A DNA stretch of 39,927 nucleotides from positions 1-39,927 of the forward strand of contig JAHBWO010000025.1 of NCBI GenBank assembly GCA_019636945.1, given 5' to 3'. Below, piece after piece: positions 16,034-23,540 of this stretch. The stretch's first letter is position 1. Every line of letters starts with the position of its first letter. Source of the DNA: Nitrospira sp. Its GTDB lineage: Bacteria; Nitrospirota; Nitrospiria; Nitrospirales; Nitrospiraceae. Both the position numbers and the translations under genes were made by a program. Below the pieces are notes generated by a model that did not search any database, had not been told where the DNA came from, and was given only the letters and a program-made list of their open reading frames with translations.

Positions 16034-17031
16034 GCACCTTGTACTACATTCTCCTGTTCCTGGTCTCTGTTGTGGTGACACTGGGTGGATGTGCACTGTT
16101 CACAAATGCGATCGAATGGCTGGGTAAACGCCTCGGCATTTCCGAAGGGGCGGTTGGGAGTATCTTCGCAGCCATCGGCACCACCCTGCCTGAAACCTCG
16201 ATTCCGATCATTGCCATTTTCTTCGGCGAAAGCCCCGAGGAGATCGATGTCGGATTAGGCGCCATCCTCGGTGCACCGTTTATGCTCAGCACGCTGGTGC
16301 TGCCGATCCTGGCGCTGTTAGTAGTGCTGTACGCACGCGCAGGCAAACGGACCGGACAATTTCATCTTAACTACCGCGATGTCCTCACGGACCTGACCTT
16401 CTTTATGATCGGCTACCTGGTGGCACTGGGGTGCGCCTTTGAACGATCGAGACTGATCCATCTGATCGCCGCCGGGGGATTGATCTGTTTGTACATCTAC
16501 TACATGAAACTGAAGTTTGCACCGGCCGAAGCTGGGGAAGGTGGTGAGCTGGACCCTCTCATCTTCGATAAAACGGCGACAACCCCCTCGCATCTGATGA
16601 TCGCATTTCAAGCCTTGTTAGGGTTGGGAGGCTTGATCTTGGGCGCTCATTTGTTCGTGATGGCAGCGGAATCGATGGCAGGATTGTTCTCTATGTCGCC
16701 GCTGATTTTGACGCTCCTCATCGCGCCATTGGCCACTGAACTCCCGGAAATGTCCAATAGCTTTCTGTGGCTGTATCGGAAGAAAGACAAGCTCGCCGTG
16801 GCCAATGTGACGGGTGCCATGGTGTTTCAAGGCACGCTTCCTGTCTCACTCGGGCTGATCGGAACTGAATGGGTCATCGCTCCCTCCGCGTTGACGACCA
16901 TGGTCTTGGCGGTACAGGCAGTAGGGCTCTGCCTCCTTCAGATTCTGCTTGGAGGGCGTTGGCGACCGTGGTTGCTGGGGGCTGGCGCTCTCTTCTATAT
17001 CGGCTATACCATCTACCTCTATGCCAGCTAG
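16030..17031 (+). CDS. CaCA-family cation antiporter (sodium/calcium exchanger-like)
   Basis: An inner-membrane protein of 333 residues with about ten helices. It carries the two alpha repeats of the Ca2+:cation antiporter superfamily: FAAIGTTLPETSIPIIAIFFGE in the first half and LIAPLATELPEMSNSFLWLY in the second. The acidic residues of TLPE and ELPE are the usual ion ligands. The two halves are joined by a short cytoplasmic loop (about 155-180), where eukaryotic exchangers have a large one. The ion is not certain: bacterial members move Ca2+, other divalent cations or K+. It overlaps larC by 4 bases and pdxA by 11, so it is firmly in this operon. A role in divalent-metal balance near nickel cofactor synthesis is only a guess. 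Confidence 0.85.
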   Translation: MSTLYYILLFLVSVVVTLGGCALFTNAIEWLGKRLGISEGAVGSIFAAIGTTLPETSIPIIAIFFGESPEEIDVGLGAILGAPFMLSTLVLPILALLVVLYARAGKRTGQFHLNYRDVLTDLTFFMIGYLVALGCAFERSRLIHLIAAGGLICLYIYYMKLKFAPAEAGEGGELDPLIFDKTATTPSHLMIAFQALLGLGGLILGAHLFVMAAESMAGLFSMSPLILTLLIAPLATELPEMSNSFLWLYRKKDKLAVANVTGAMVFQGTLPVSLGLIGTEWVIAPSALTTMVLAVQAVGLCLLQILLGGRWRPWLLGAGALFYIGYTIYLYAS

Positions 17032-18088
17032 AACCAACCCAATTCGAAGAGTCTCGACCTCCTCATCACTCCCATTGCTTGGAATCACGATGGGAGACCC
17101 GGCAGGCATTGGCCCGGAAGTGATCGCTAAAGCTCTGTCCGGAGGACGGCTGCACAAAATTTGCCGACCCCTGGTGATCGGGTCGCTTTCTGTCATGATT
17201 CGTACCGTTAAGACGCTGCGACTCAAACTGACTGTCCTCCCCATCGATGGCCATGAAACGCCAGCACCCCGCCCGGGCACCGTGGCCATCCTGGACCCAC
17301 TGAGCACCCCATTGGGCCGATTTACACCAGGCCTTGCAGCGGCCGAAACCGGGGCGGCGTCAGTCAACTTCATTAAGAAAGCCGTAGAACTCGCCCAATT
17401 GGGCTGCCTCGATGGGATCGTGACCGCTCCGATCAATAAAGAAGCCATCAACATGGCGGGCTGCCGATACCCTGGACACACCGAATTATTGGCCGACCTG
17501 ACCCAGGCGAAGGAATCCGGCATGATGATCGTGGGCGGCCCATTGCGGATCATGTTCGTCACGACACATGTCGCAATTAAAGAGCTTCCGACGCTGCTGA
17601 CTCAAGCGAGGATTGAAAAAGCGATCCGGTTGGCTCACATGGCACTTACCACGTTATTTGGAGTCAAACGACCGAAGATCGGAGTGGCCGCACTGAATCC
17701 GCATGCGGGCGAACATGGCCTATTCGGAAATGAGGAAGCTCGCATCATTCTTCCGGCAGCCCGGACAGCCCAAGCGCAGGGCATTCTTGCCAGTGATCCA
17801 TTGCCCGCCGACACGCTGTTTGGAAAGGCCGCAAAGGGACAGTATGACGGGATTGTGGCCTTGTACCATGACCAGGGCTTGATTCCGCTGAAGCTCGTGG
17901 CGTTCGGCACCTGCGTGAATCTCACCGTCGGCTTACCCATCATTCGCACATCCGTCGACCATGGAACAGCCTTCGACATTGTGGGGAAAAGAGTGGCCGA
18001 CCCGGGAAGCCTGATCGAAGCGGTCACCTTGGCGGCACGAATCGCTCAGCGACGTGTCAAGAAAGGGCGTGCTCACCATGCCGCTTGA
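17021..18088 (+). CDS. pdxA: 4-hydroxythreonine-4-phosphate dehydrogenase PdxA
   Basis: Oxidises 4-phosphohydroxy-L-threonine in pyridoxal 5'-phosphate synthesis. The 355 residues show ITMGDPAGIGPEVIAKAL near the N-terminus, VTAPINKEAI, the metal His in PGHTELLADLT, VAALNPHAGEHGLFG, LYHDQGLIPLK and RTSVDHGTAFDIVGK. All three metal-binding His blocks are intact. ATG 17021 gives about 25 residues before the first conserved strand, slightly longer than usual; the open frame runs further to 16949 but only inside the antiporter gene. It overlaps its upstream and downstream neighbours by 11 bases each. Linkage of pdxA with rsmA is seen in many proteobacteria and is preserved here. Confidence 0.95.
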   Translation: MPARTNPIRRVSTSSSLPLLGITMGDPAGIGPEVIAKALSGGRLHKICRPLVIGSLSVMIRTVKTLRLKLTVLPIDGHETPAPRPGTVAILDPLSTPLGRFTPGLAAAETGAASVNFIKKAVELAQLGCLDGIVTAPINKEAINMAGCRYPGHTELLADLTQAKESGMMIVGGPLRIMFVTTHVAIKELPTLLTQARIEKAIRLAHMALTTLFGVKRPKIGVAALNPHAGEHGLFGNEEARIILPAARTAQAQGILASDPLPADTLFGKAAKGQYDGIVALYHDQGLIPLKLVAFGTCVNLTVGLPIIRTSVDHGTAFDIVGKRVADPGSLIEAVTLAARIAQRRVKKGRAHHAA

Positions 18089-18395
18089 TCGCGCGACGCA
18101 GTTGACCGCTATTCGACAACAGATCGCGGAACTGGATGCGCTTGCGCAACAAACCTGTCAGGACCTGAATACCGTGGCGGGAACAGAACGAGTCGCAAAG
18201 TGGAAATCATGCACCATGGCACTGCTCACCGCGACAGTCGGCGACGCAGACGGGCACGCGTTCGCCCGTATCCAACCAGGACCATCCTTCACCAACGACT
18301 TGCTTGAAGAATTTACTGACCTCGTGGAGTGTTACCGTACGCCGCTGGTTCGCCTCCTCGACAAACTCGCTCGTTCATCTCCGCCCGGGAGCTGA
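18078..18395 (+). CDS. Small uncharacterised helical protein between pdxA and rsmA
   Basis: A protein of 105 residues that I do not recognise. It is predicted mostly helical: an N-terminal amphipathic or coiled-coil segment (LTAIRQQIAELDALAQQTCQDL), a lone TERVAKWKSCTMALL, and a C-terminal helix (NDLLEEFTDLVECYRTPLVRLLDKLA). No catalytic motif or membrane segment. ATG 18078 overlaps the pdxA stop by 11 bases and its own stop is 2 bases before the rsmA GTG, so it is locked into translational coupling. That arrangement argues that it is a real gene. Confidence 0.6.
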   Translation: MPLDRATQLTAIRQQIAELDALAQQTCQDLNTVAGTERVAKWKSCTMALLTATVGDADGHAFARIQPGPSFTNDLLEEFTDLVECYRTPLVRLLDKLARSSPPGS

Positions 18396-18397
18396 AG

Positions 18398-19201
18398 GTG
18401 GACTCAACATCTTCTCCCGCGGCGATCAGGCGGCTTGGACAAAATTTTCTTGTGGACCCGAACATCGTTCGCAAGATCGTCGCACTCGCGGAACTTTCAT
18501 CCGCTGACACCGTCCTCGAGATCGGCCCGGGCCGAGGCTTCCTGACGGAAGCCCTGTGCCGAGCCGCCGGCCACATCACCGCCATTGAGATTGATCCTCG
18601 TCTCCACACGTTTCTATCTGAACGAACCGCGCATCTTGGGAATTTAACCCTCCTACTCGGCGATGCCCTGACCTGTTCAATCGAACACTTACCGATCGGG
18701 ACCATCGTCGTCGCCAATCTCCCCTACTATATTTCCACTCCGCTCTTATTTCGGCTCCTGTCTCAAGGCAATCGTTTCGCCCGCATGGTCCTGATGCTTC
18801 AAAATGAAGTCGCGGATCGTCTTATCGCAAAACCTGGGAGTTCAGATTACGGTGTCCTCTCTGTGATGGCCCAATACTCCGCAAATATTTCAAAGGCATT
18901 CAAAGTTTCCCCGCAGTGCTTCCGCCCTCGACCCGAAGTTGATTCAGCTGTTGTGCTGCTGCATGCACTCGAACCGCGAGTGCGCCATCCTGAAGCGGAG
19001 CGACGGTTCACCACGCTTGTACGAGCCGCGTTCGCTCACCGACGGAAGACACTCGTGAACTCACTTCGGAACGAAGGGTATGATTCGAAGCTTGTCGAAA
19101 CAGCCCTGGCAACACTTCACCTCCCACCCTCGCTTCGCGCTGAAACCCTTCCTTTGGAACAGTTTCTCGAGTTAGCCCGTTGCATGGAGGATGTGACGTA
19201 A
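18398..19201 (+). CDS. rsmA: 16S rRNA (adenine(1518)-N6/adenine(1519)-N6)-dimethyltransferase RsmA
   Basis: Dimethylates two adjacent adenines in the 3' hairpin loop of 16S rRNA during 30S maturation; also known as KsgA. Visible: RLGQNFLVDPNIVRKIV, the SAM-binding VLEIGPGRGFLTEAL, acidic AIEIDPRL, the catalytic motif NLPYYISTPLL, MLQNEVADRLIAKPGS, YGVLSVMAQY and FRPRPEVDSAVV. The C-terminal helical domain is complete. The start is GTG 18398, with GGGAG 6 bases upstream and the previous stop at 18395; the longer frame from 18329 lacks such a site. Length 267 is normal for KsgA. Confidence 0.95.
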   Translation: MDSTSSPAAIRRLGQNFLVDPNIVRKIVALAELSSADTVLEIGPGRGFLTEALCRAAGHITAIEIDPRLHTFLSERTAHLGNLTLLLGDALTCSIEHLPIGTIVVANLPYYISTPLLFRLLSQGNRFARMVLMLQNEVADRLIAKPGSSDYGVLSVMAQYSANISKAFKVSPQCFRPRPEVDSAVVLLHALEPRVRHPEAERRFTTLVRAAFAHRRKTLVNSLRNEGYDSKLVETALATLHLPPSLRAETLPLEQFLELARCMEDVT

Positions 19202-19385
19202 CCGGTATCCTGTACCTCAAAGTGAGACAATACCGATGACGGCATCATTCCCAAGCACCGTACAAACTCGCTCGCCCGCAAAAGAAATGTCCTGAAGGTA
19301 TGGCAGGCTGTCGAAGCCCATTCCAAAGCGCACCCCATCTCCACCACGTGGTAGCCATGAGCGACGTTCAATTGGTTCGCGGCGT

Positions 19386-20027
19386 TTACTGAGGGCGCAA
19401 GTGTATTTTGAACATCACCCGGCGGCTCCGCTCCCGATCCAGGCCTCCTGCATCGTCCCGTAGAAGATTCTGTCTCCCACGACCATTCGCCGTCGCCTTT
19501 TGTAGAAAACATTCGTACGCCCAGGGAAGCTTCTCACGGACGATCTCCACGCTCTTGGCCAGTACGGCGAACGATCGCTCCTGGCTCAATCGCAAATTGC
19601 GGAGGTCGTCTCCGAGATCATCGGTGTATCCCTCTATGACAAAAGCTTCCACTTCTTTGCCTCCTTGGGCACATACCATAGCGGCATAGTGTGGCATCGT
19701 CTCCGACAAGAAGGCCTCCGCAGGCGGAAGTAACCTGCTCTCCCCAAAGTCAAAGCTGAGCGCAACGTCCGGTATACTGACAGACAAAACATCTGGTTTG
19801 TGGGCTTCATGCTGGAGAAACGGACGGTCAAGGTTCTGTCGTTCTTCCCTTGGAGATGAAAGACCCTCTGCATGATTTTCCTGGCTCTCGTGAACCCGGC
19901 TCACATAGGCGGCGAACAGAAGGATGAAGATCACGGCGAGCGAGGTCATGAGATCAGTCACCCCACTAAACACAACCGATGGCGAGACGGAAGATTCCCG
20001 TGCCGTTGAACATTTGTGATATCTCAT
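19386..20027 (-). CDS. MotB/ZorB-like stator protein with OmpA domain
   Basis: A protein of 213 residues, with a short cytoplasmic N-terminus and one membrane helix (about 18-43, VVFSGVTDLMTSLAVIFILLF). Asp25 sits at the start of the helix, the place of the proton-binding Asp of MotB and ZorB. A short linker leads to a periplasmic OmpA/MotB peptidoglycan-binding domain: DVALSFDFGESRLLP, VEAFVIEGYTDDLGDD, NLRLSQERSFAVL and a final DRERSRRVMFKI. Two Cys residues (in MVCAQ and YECFL) may form a disulphide. It starts 15 bases after the MotA/TolQ-like gene. Together they should form a proton-driven motor complex. The overall shape is close to ZorB of Zorya defence, but TolR- or motility-related roles are possible. 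Confidence 0.82.
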   Translation of the reverse strand: MRYHKCSTARESSVSPSVVFSGVTDLMTSLAVIFILLFAAYVSRVHESQENHAEGLSSPREERQNLDRPFLQHEAHKPDVLSVSIPDVALSFDFGESRLLPPAEAFLSETMPHYAAMVCAQGGKEVEAFVIEGYTDDLGDDLRNLRLSQERSFAVLAKSVEIVREKLPWAYECFLQKATANGRGRQNLLRDDAGGLDRERSRRVMFKIHLRPQ

Positions 20028-20042
20028 CTATCCACTCTCGCG

Positions 20043-21260
20043 TTACTCCTGATGAGGCGTGCTGTTCCCACTGCTCCCCCTCTTGACAGAGGAAGTATCA
20101 TGTACTGCCACTCCATGGGTCTTCAGCTCCTGAAATATGGTTTCCATTTCTGATTTTGAGAGCTGGACTGGAAGCGCCTGCCCTTTCATGGTTCGGTTGA
20201 GATCCTGGATCGCATCTACCAGAGGCTGAGTCACCCGCTTCAATGCTTTTTGAACCTCATGACCAATCTCTCCTGGAAGATCGTCGACCGTTGAACTACG
20301 TTGAGTCGCACTCATCGCGGTGAGAGACTCTGACACCTTCGTCAAGGCGGCTACTGCCGTACCGAGTCGATGGTGTACGACTTCAGCCAATTGTTTGTCA
20401 CCGTCGCTCCGGGTAGGACCGACGATGGGTGACACATGCCCGGTCTGCACCGCTAAAGACTGGGCATGTTGACCCACGATCCGTTGAGGAAATACTTCAT
20501 CGAGCAGCGAAAGACACCGTCGATGTCGGTTGCTCAGGCGATACCAAACGGAGTTTTCCAAAAGAGTGACCGCATTCGCACAAGCCAAACCGGCAATGGA
20601 TGTGACAAACTTTCCCGAGAGCCCGTTAATGAGACCCGTGATGCCTTCAACCTGCGAGCCGTTTGCATGAAGTTTGCTCAGACCGATAAGAATCGCCAGA
20701 AACGTGAACGTCAGTCCAATACCGGTCAGGAATGACGGGAGTTGCCGATAGAACCCGACGTTGAGGTATTCCGCCATGGAGGCCTCAAAGGAGAAGTATT
20801 CTGCCGCCGATTTTTGCGCAGAGACCGTCGGATCGAGAAACCAGGCCGACTGTTCGATGGCGAAGGTCTTTCGGTAGGAAAGCCACTCTGCGGCAAATGC
20901 CGGTTCCGCACGCATGGCCCGATCCAACACGTGGAGATCATCGAGATCGCGTTGTGACTGTGGCGACTCGTCTGAACGCGGCCTTGTTCTCCCCAACGTC
21001 AGTGTGACAATCCACTCCTTTGACCATTGCCGGCGTGCGACGAGAAGGCTCGACACCTGTGATTGCACTCGACACAATGCCTGTCGAATCCGCCAGGCTC
21101 CACGAAGGAGGACGGCTCCATGCCAGCCGCACATGGCAAGAATCCCCGCCATGCCGATCCAGCTCAGTACTGGACTGGACAATCCGCCGATGATGGCTAC
21201 ATCCTGAGTGACGAATTCCCATAAGCCGTTTGCCGTCTTCCACCCATTTGTCGCATCCAT
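20043..21260 (-). CDS. MotA/TolQ/ExbB-like proton-channel protein (ZorA-like)
   Basis: A 405-residue membrane protein. One hydrophobic segment lies near the N-terminus (about 28-52, LSSPVLSWIGMAGILAMCGW), followed by a cytoplasmic region of about 110 residues. Two adjacent helices come next (LPSFLTGIGLTFTFLAILIG and GLSGKFVTSIAGLACANAVT), the pattern of the MotA/TolQ/ExbB pore. The last 130 residues are a hydrophilic, heptad-like helical tail (LAEVVHHRLGTAVAALTKVS and onwards). ZorA also has such a tail, though a much longer one as I recall. AGGGG lies about 10 bases before ATG 21260. It is the first gene of a pair with the OmpA-domain protein. No Zorya effector gene (zorC, zorD, zorE) is beside it. 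Confidence 0.8.
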   Translation of the reverse strand: MDATNGWKTANGLWEFVTQDVAIIGGLSSPVLSWIGMAGILAMCGWHGAVLLRGAWRIRQALCRVQSQVSSLLVARRQWSKEWIVTLTLGRTRPRSDESPQSQRDLDDLHVLDRAMRAEPAFAAEWLSYRKTFAIEQSAWFLDPTVSAQKSAAEYFSFEASMAEYLNVGFYRQLPSFLTGIGLTFTFLAILIGLSKLHANGSQVEGITGLINGLSGKFVTSIAGLACANAVTLLENSVWYRLSNRHRRCLSLLDEVFPQRIVGQHAQSLAVQTGHVSPIVGPTRSDGDKQLAEVVHHRLGTAVAALTKVSESLTAMSATQRSSTVDDLPGEIGHEVQKALKRVTQPLVDAIQDLNRTMKGQALPVQLSKSEMETIFQELKTHGVAVHDTSSVKRGSSGNSTPHQE

Positions 21261-21389
21261 TTGGCCGCACCCCTATCCAGACACGGAACCCAGGGATAAC
21301 CAGACCAGTCAGCTCAACTTTCGTGCCAGCGGAGAACCACGGTTTATTGGGCATTCTCCACATGACCTGACAACACAGTCGGCACTTCC

Positions 21390-21406
21390 TGCCGAGCAGC
21401 TCGGCA
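21390..21406. repeat. Tight inverted repeat upstream of the MotAB-like pair
   Basis: TGCCGAG and CTCGGCA flank a three-base centre (perfect 7-base arms). It lies 130 bases upstream of the MotA-like start and 120 bases before the 65-aa gene, in the divergent intergenic region, so it may be an operator or a leader hairpin. Confidence 0.45.
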
Positions 21407-21526
21407 CGTTCTTCCAGGTTTAGGCATCGGTTTGAACATCGGGAAGGAGAAGAGTCCGTTACTTCCAGGCAGAGAGACCTTCGTGTATGATTGTCCCGTC
21501 GCCTCTGAGGTGATGGGAGATCAGCC

Positions 21527-21724
21527 ATGCATTTTGTCCGTATCGGAAACCGCGCCATCAACCTGGACTTGGTTTCTCATTGTGAAGTTCAAGCCTGGCA
21601 CGATACGGTGTCGGTCAAGGTGTTTATGACCGGCACCGCGAATAATACCCCGGTGGTGCTGAACGAAGAGGAAGCGAAGCTGTTCTGGAAGTACATGGAG
21701 TATGTCGCGGAGAAGCCGGTTTAA
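21527..21724 (+). CDS. Small uncharacterised protein (65 aa)
   Basis: A soluble 65-residue protein that I do not recognise. The N-terminal half looks like beta strands (FVRIGNRAINLDLVSHCEVQ, then VSVKVFMTG) and the C-terminal half a helix (NEEEAKLFWKYMEYVAE). This compact beta-beta-beta-alpha shape could bind nucleic acid or small ligands, but there is no decisive motif. GGGAG lies 8 bases before the ATG, which supports translation. It is divergent from the MotA/MotB-like pair across 266 bases. Confidence 0.6.
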   Translation: MHFVRIGNRAINLDLVSHCEVQAWHDTVSVKVFMTGTANNTPVVLNEEEAKLFWKYMEYVAEKPV

Positions 21725-21852
21725 CCTATCGTACCGTTCGAGTCGTTACTCCCTCTCTTTTCCTCCCGTCAGCGATCATACAGAAGTAGTTGTCCTGTCT
21801 CTTTCATGGTCGTTGATGAGGAATTGCCCATAAAACAGGAGGATTCTTAACA

Positions 21853-21996
21853 TTTTGGATAGAGACCGATCGCGGCACATATCGAGTTGATTCACAGCTC
21901 CACATTCACCAGGATGACGATTCCACCGGCTTGCACGTGATAGATCTATCCGGTCGCTTGGTCCATTGCTTTCGTGGTATGGTTAAGCATGAGTAG
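21853..21996 (+). other. Possible small ORF or gene remnant lacking a normal start codon
   Basis: An ideal Shine-Dalgarno AGGAGG (21837-21842) is followed 10 bases later by an open frame of 47 codons ending TAG at 21996. The frame opens with TTT where a start is expected, then WIETDRGTYRVDSQLHIHQ and so on to VHCFRGMVKHE. The frame overlaps the start of the next lipoprotein gene by 8 bases. It may be a small gene with a decayed start codon or pure chance; codon use is not strongly coding. Confidence 0.22.
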
Positions 21997-22387
21997 TGAT
22001 TCGACCTACTGCAGGGCGTTCAGAGACGGCGAGTCTCATCTCCCGACGGCTTCGAGAAAAGGGCTCATTCGCCTCACCGGTCTTCTCTGCCTCTTCTTTG
22101 GCCTCACTGGGTGTATCAACGAATATTCTGTGCTCAGTGGCTCCGGTGTTCCCTTGCTGATTTCACGCCGTGGCTACTCCGCAGAGGATTGCACTGAAAA
22201 GGTGAAGGACGAGGCGGCTCGCATGGGTATGACATTGCGATATATTCACATCCGAGGGAATGACGTAGGCCGTTCACTTCTCTGGCCCTTTCAACCAGGG
22301 TATGCCTGTGAAGCGGCGTTTGGTCCTGAGCAACCCCCGATCGGAACATACCCAGGCCCGTTGCCTATCGGTTCTCGTGGATCGTGA
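21989..22387 (+). CDS. Small uncharacterised lipoprotein
   Basis: A protein of 132 residues from ATG 21989. A hydrophobic segment (LIRLTGLLCLFFGLTGC, about 27-43) ends in a lipobox LTGC, so the mature protein would be attached to a membrane by its Cys. The 26 residues before the hydrophobic part make the signal unusually long, so the true start may lie further in. The mature part includes RRGYSAEDCTEKVKDEAARM and a Pro/Gly-rich tail. I do not recognise the family. It is alone on the plus strand between the 65-aa gene and the response regulator. Confidence 0.55.
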   Translation: MSSDSTYCRAFRDGESHLPTASRKGLIRLTGLLCLFFGLTGCINEYSVLSGSGVPLLISRRGYSAEDCTEKVKDEAARMGMTLRYIHIRGNDVGRSLLWPFQPGYACEAAFGPEQPPIGTYPGPLPIGSRGS

Positions 22388-22529
22388 TCACGCGACTAAG
22401 CCTTGCTCCCCTCTCTCTCTAATCCATAGTCCCTTACTGCAGCTGCTCACGTTGATGTAGCGCTCTCGTCGGCCTGAGATTTGGTCCTCCTCCAATACCG
22501 TGTTGGCTGTCACCACTTCAACCATTTGC

Positions 22530-22564
22530 TTGTTGTATCAGAGCCTTACGCTATACTTGATACA
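22530..22564 (+). promoter_or_regulatory. Possible promoter and operator of the REC-GGDEF gene
   Basis: TTGTTG (22530-22535) and TATACT (22552-22557) with a 16-base spacer. TGTATCA (22534-22540) and TGATACA (22558-22564) are perfect inverted 7-base arms overlapping or flanking these boxes, as expected for a repressor or activator site. Transcription would start near 22564, about 50 bases before the gene. Confidence 0.4.
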
Positions 22565-22616
22565 GATCCACAGAATAAGCTGTAGGCAGTAAGCGGCTGG
22601 GTCACCCGGACTGGGC

Positions 22617-23540
22617 ATGATCAAGATTCTCTTAGTTGAAGATAATGATGTCGATGCTCGTCTGACGCAGGATATCCTTGCAGAGTGGCATCTGGAAGAA
22701 TTCAATATCACCCATGTGACACGCCTGAGTGAGGCCTTCCGCTATCTCGCTCGAGCTCGATTTGATGCTGTGCTCTTGGACCTTTCGCTCCCGGATGGGT
22801 CCGGGCTCTCAACGGTTCGGCAGATTCATGCGGCGAATCCGACCATCGCACTGATTGTACTCAGCGGGCTCAACGATCAAACGCTGGCCTTGCAAGCGGT
22901 CCAGAATGGCGCACAAGATTATCTCGTGAAGGGAGAAGGTCCGTCGGAACTCTTGGCCCGCTCAATCCATTACGCAATCGAACGGAAGCGTGCGGAAGCA
23001 CGACTCACGTACCTTGCCCAGTACGATCAGCTGACCGGACTCGTGAACCGCAGCTTGTTCCGGGACCGACTCGTGCAAGCCATGGCACGAAGTAAGCGCC
23101 TCCAGCAGCCGCTGGGACTGATGCTGCTTGACCTGGATCGATTCAAGCCCGTGAACGATACGCTCGGCCACAGTGTCGGTGATCAACTGTTGAAAGTTGT
23201 GGCTGAACGACTCCATGAATGTGTTCGTGAAGTGGACACCGTCGCGCGCATGGGGGGAGATGAGTTTACCATCATCCTAGAAGGCTTGATGTGCGAGGAG
23301 GATATCTCATTGGTGGCCCAACGCATCACCACATCCCTCTCCGAACCGTTCGTCCTTGGCGAACACCAGGCCGTGATCAGCGTCAGTATCGGCATCACCA
23401 TCTATCCGACCGACGACCATGATATCGATGAACTATTAGCACATGCGGATGCCGCAATGTACCGCGCGAAACAACAAGGCGGCAACTCGTTTCAGTTTCA
23501 CATTCCTAACGATTCACCATCCTCGACATGTCAAGATTGA
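22617..23540 (+). CDS. Response regulator with GGDEF domain (diguanylate cyclase)
   Basis: A 307-residue two-domain signalling protein. The receiver domain (1-120) has the acidic pair LVEDND, the phospho-acceptor Asp55 in VLLDLSLPDGSG, and Lys in YLVKGEG. A linker helix (AIERKRAEARLTYLAQYDQLTGL) leads into a GGDEF domain (about 140-300) with an intact active site RMGGDEFTI and the inhibitory I-site RxxD (REVD) in the right place, five residues before GGDEF. It should make cyclic di-GMP when phosphorylated and be limited by product binding. No EAL domain. No partner histidine kinase is adjacent, so its kinase is elsewhere. Confidence 0.93.
   Translation: MIKILLVEDNDVDARLTQDILAEWHLEEFNITHVTRLSEAFRYLARARFDAVLLDLSLPDGSGLSTVRQIHAANPTIALIVLSGLNDQTLALQAVQNGAQDYLVKGEGPSELLARSIHYAIERKRAEARLTYLAQYDQLTGLVNRSLFRDRLVQAMARSKRLQQPLGLMLLDLDRFKPVNDTLGHSVGDQLLKVVAERLHECVREVDTVARMGGDEFTIILEGLMCEEDISLVAQRITTSLSEPFVLGEHQAVISVSIGITIYPTDDHDIDELLAHADAAMYRAKQQGGNSFQFHIPNDSPSSTCQD

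Noticed and set aside
16846..17562. A 238-codon minus-strand open frame
   Set aside because: Antisense to the antiporter and pdxA; composition is that of a shadow frame.
20938..21561. A Cys-rich 207-codon minus-strand open frame overlapping the MotA-like start
   Set aside because: The stretch with KCRLCCQVMW looked protein-like, but half of it is a shadow of the MotA-like gene, there is no good ribosome site, and the MotA frame has clear membrane helices.
19386..21724. A complete Zorya system
   Set aside because: Only the motor pair is present; no ZorC, ZorD or ZorE-like gene lies on either side, so I call it ZorAB-like only.
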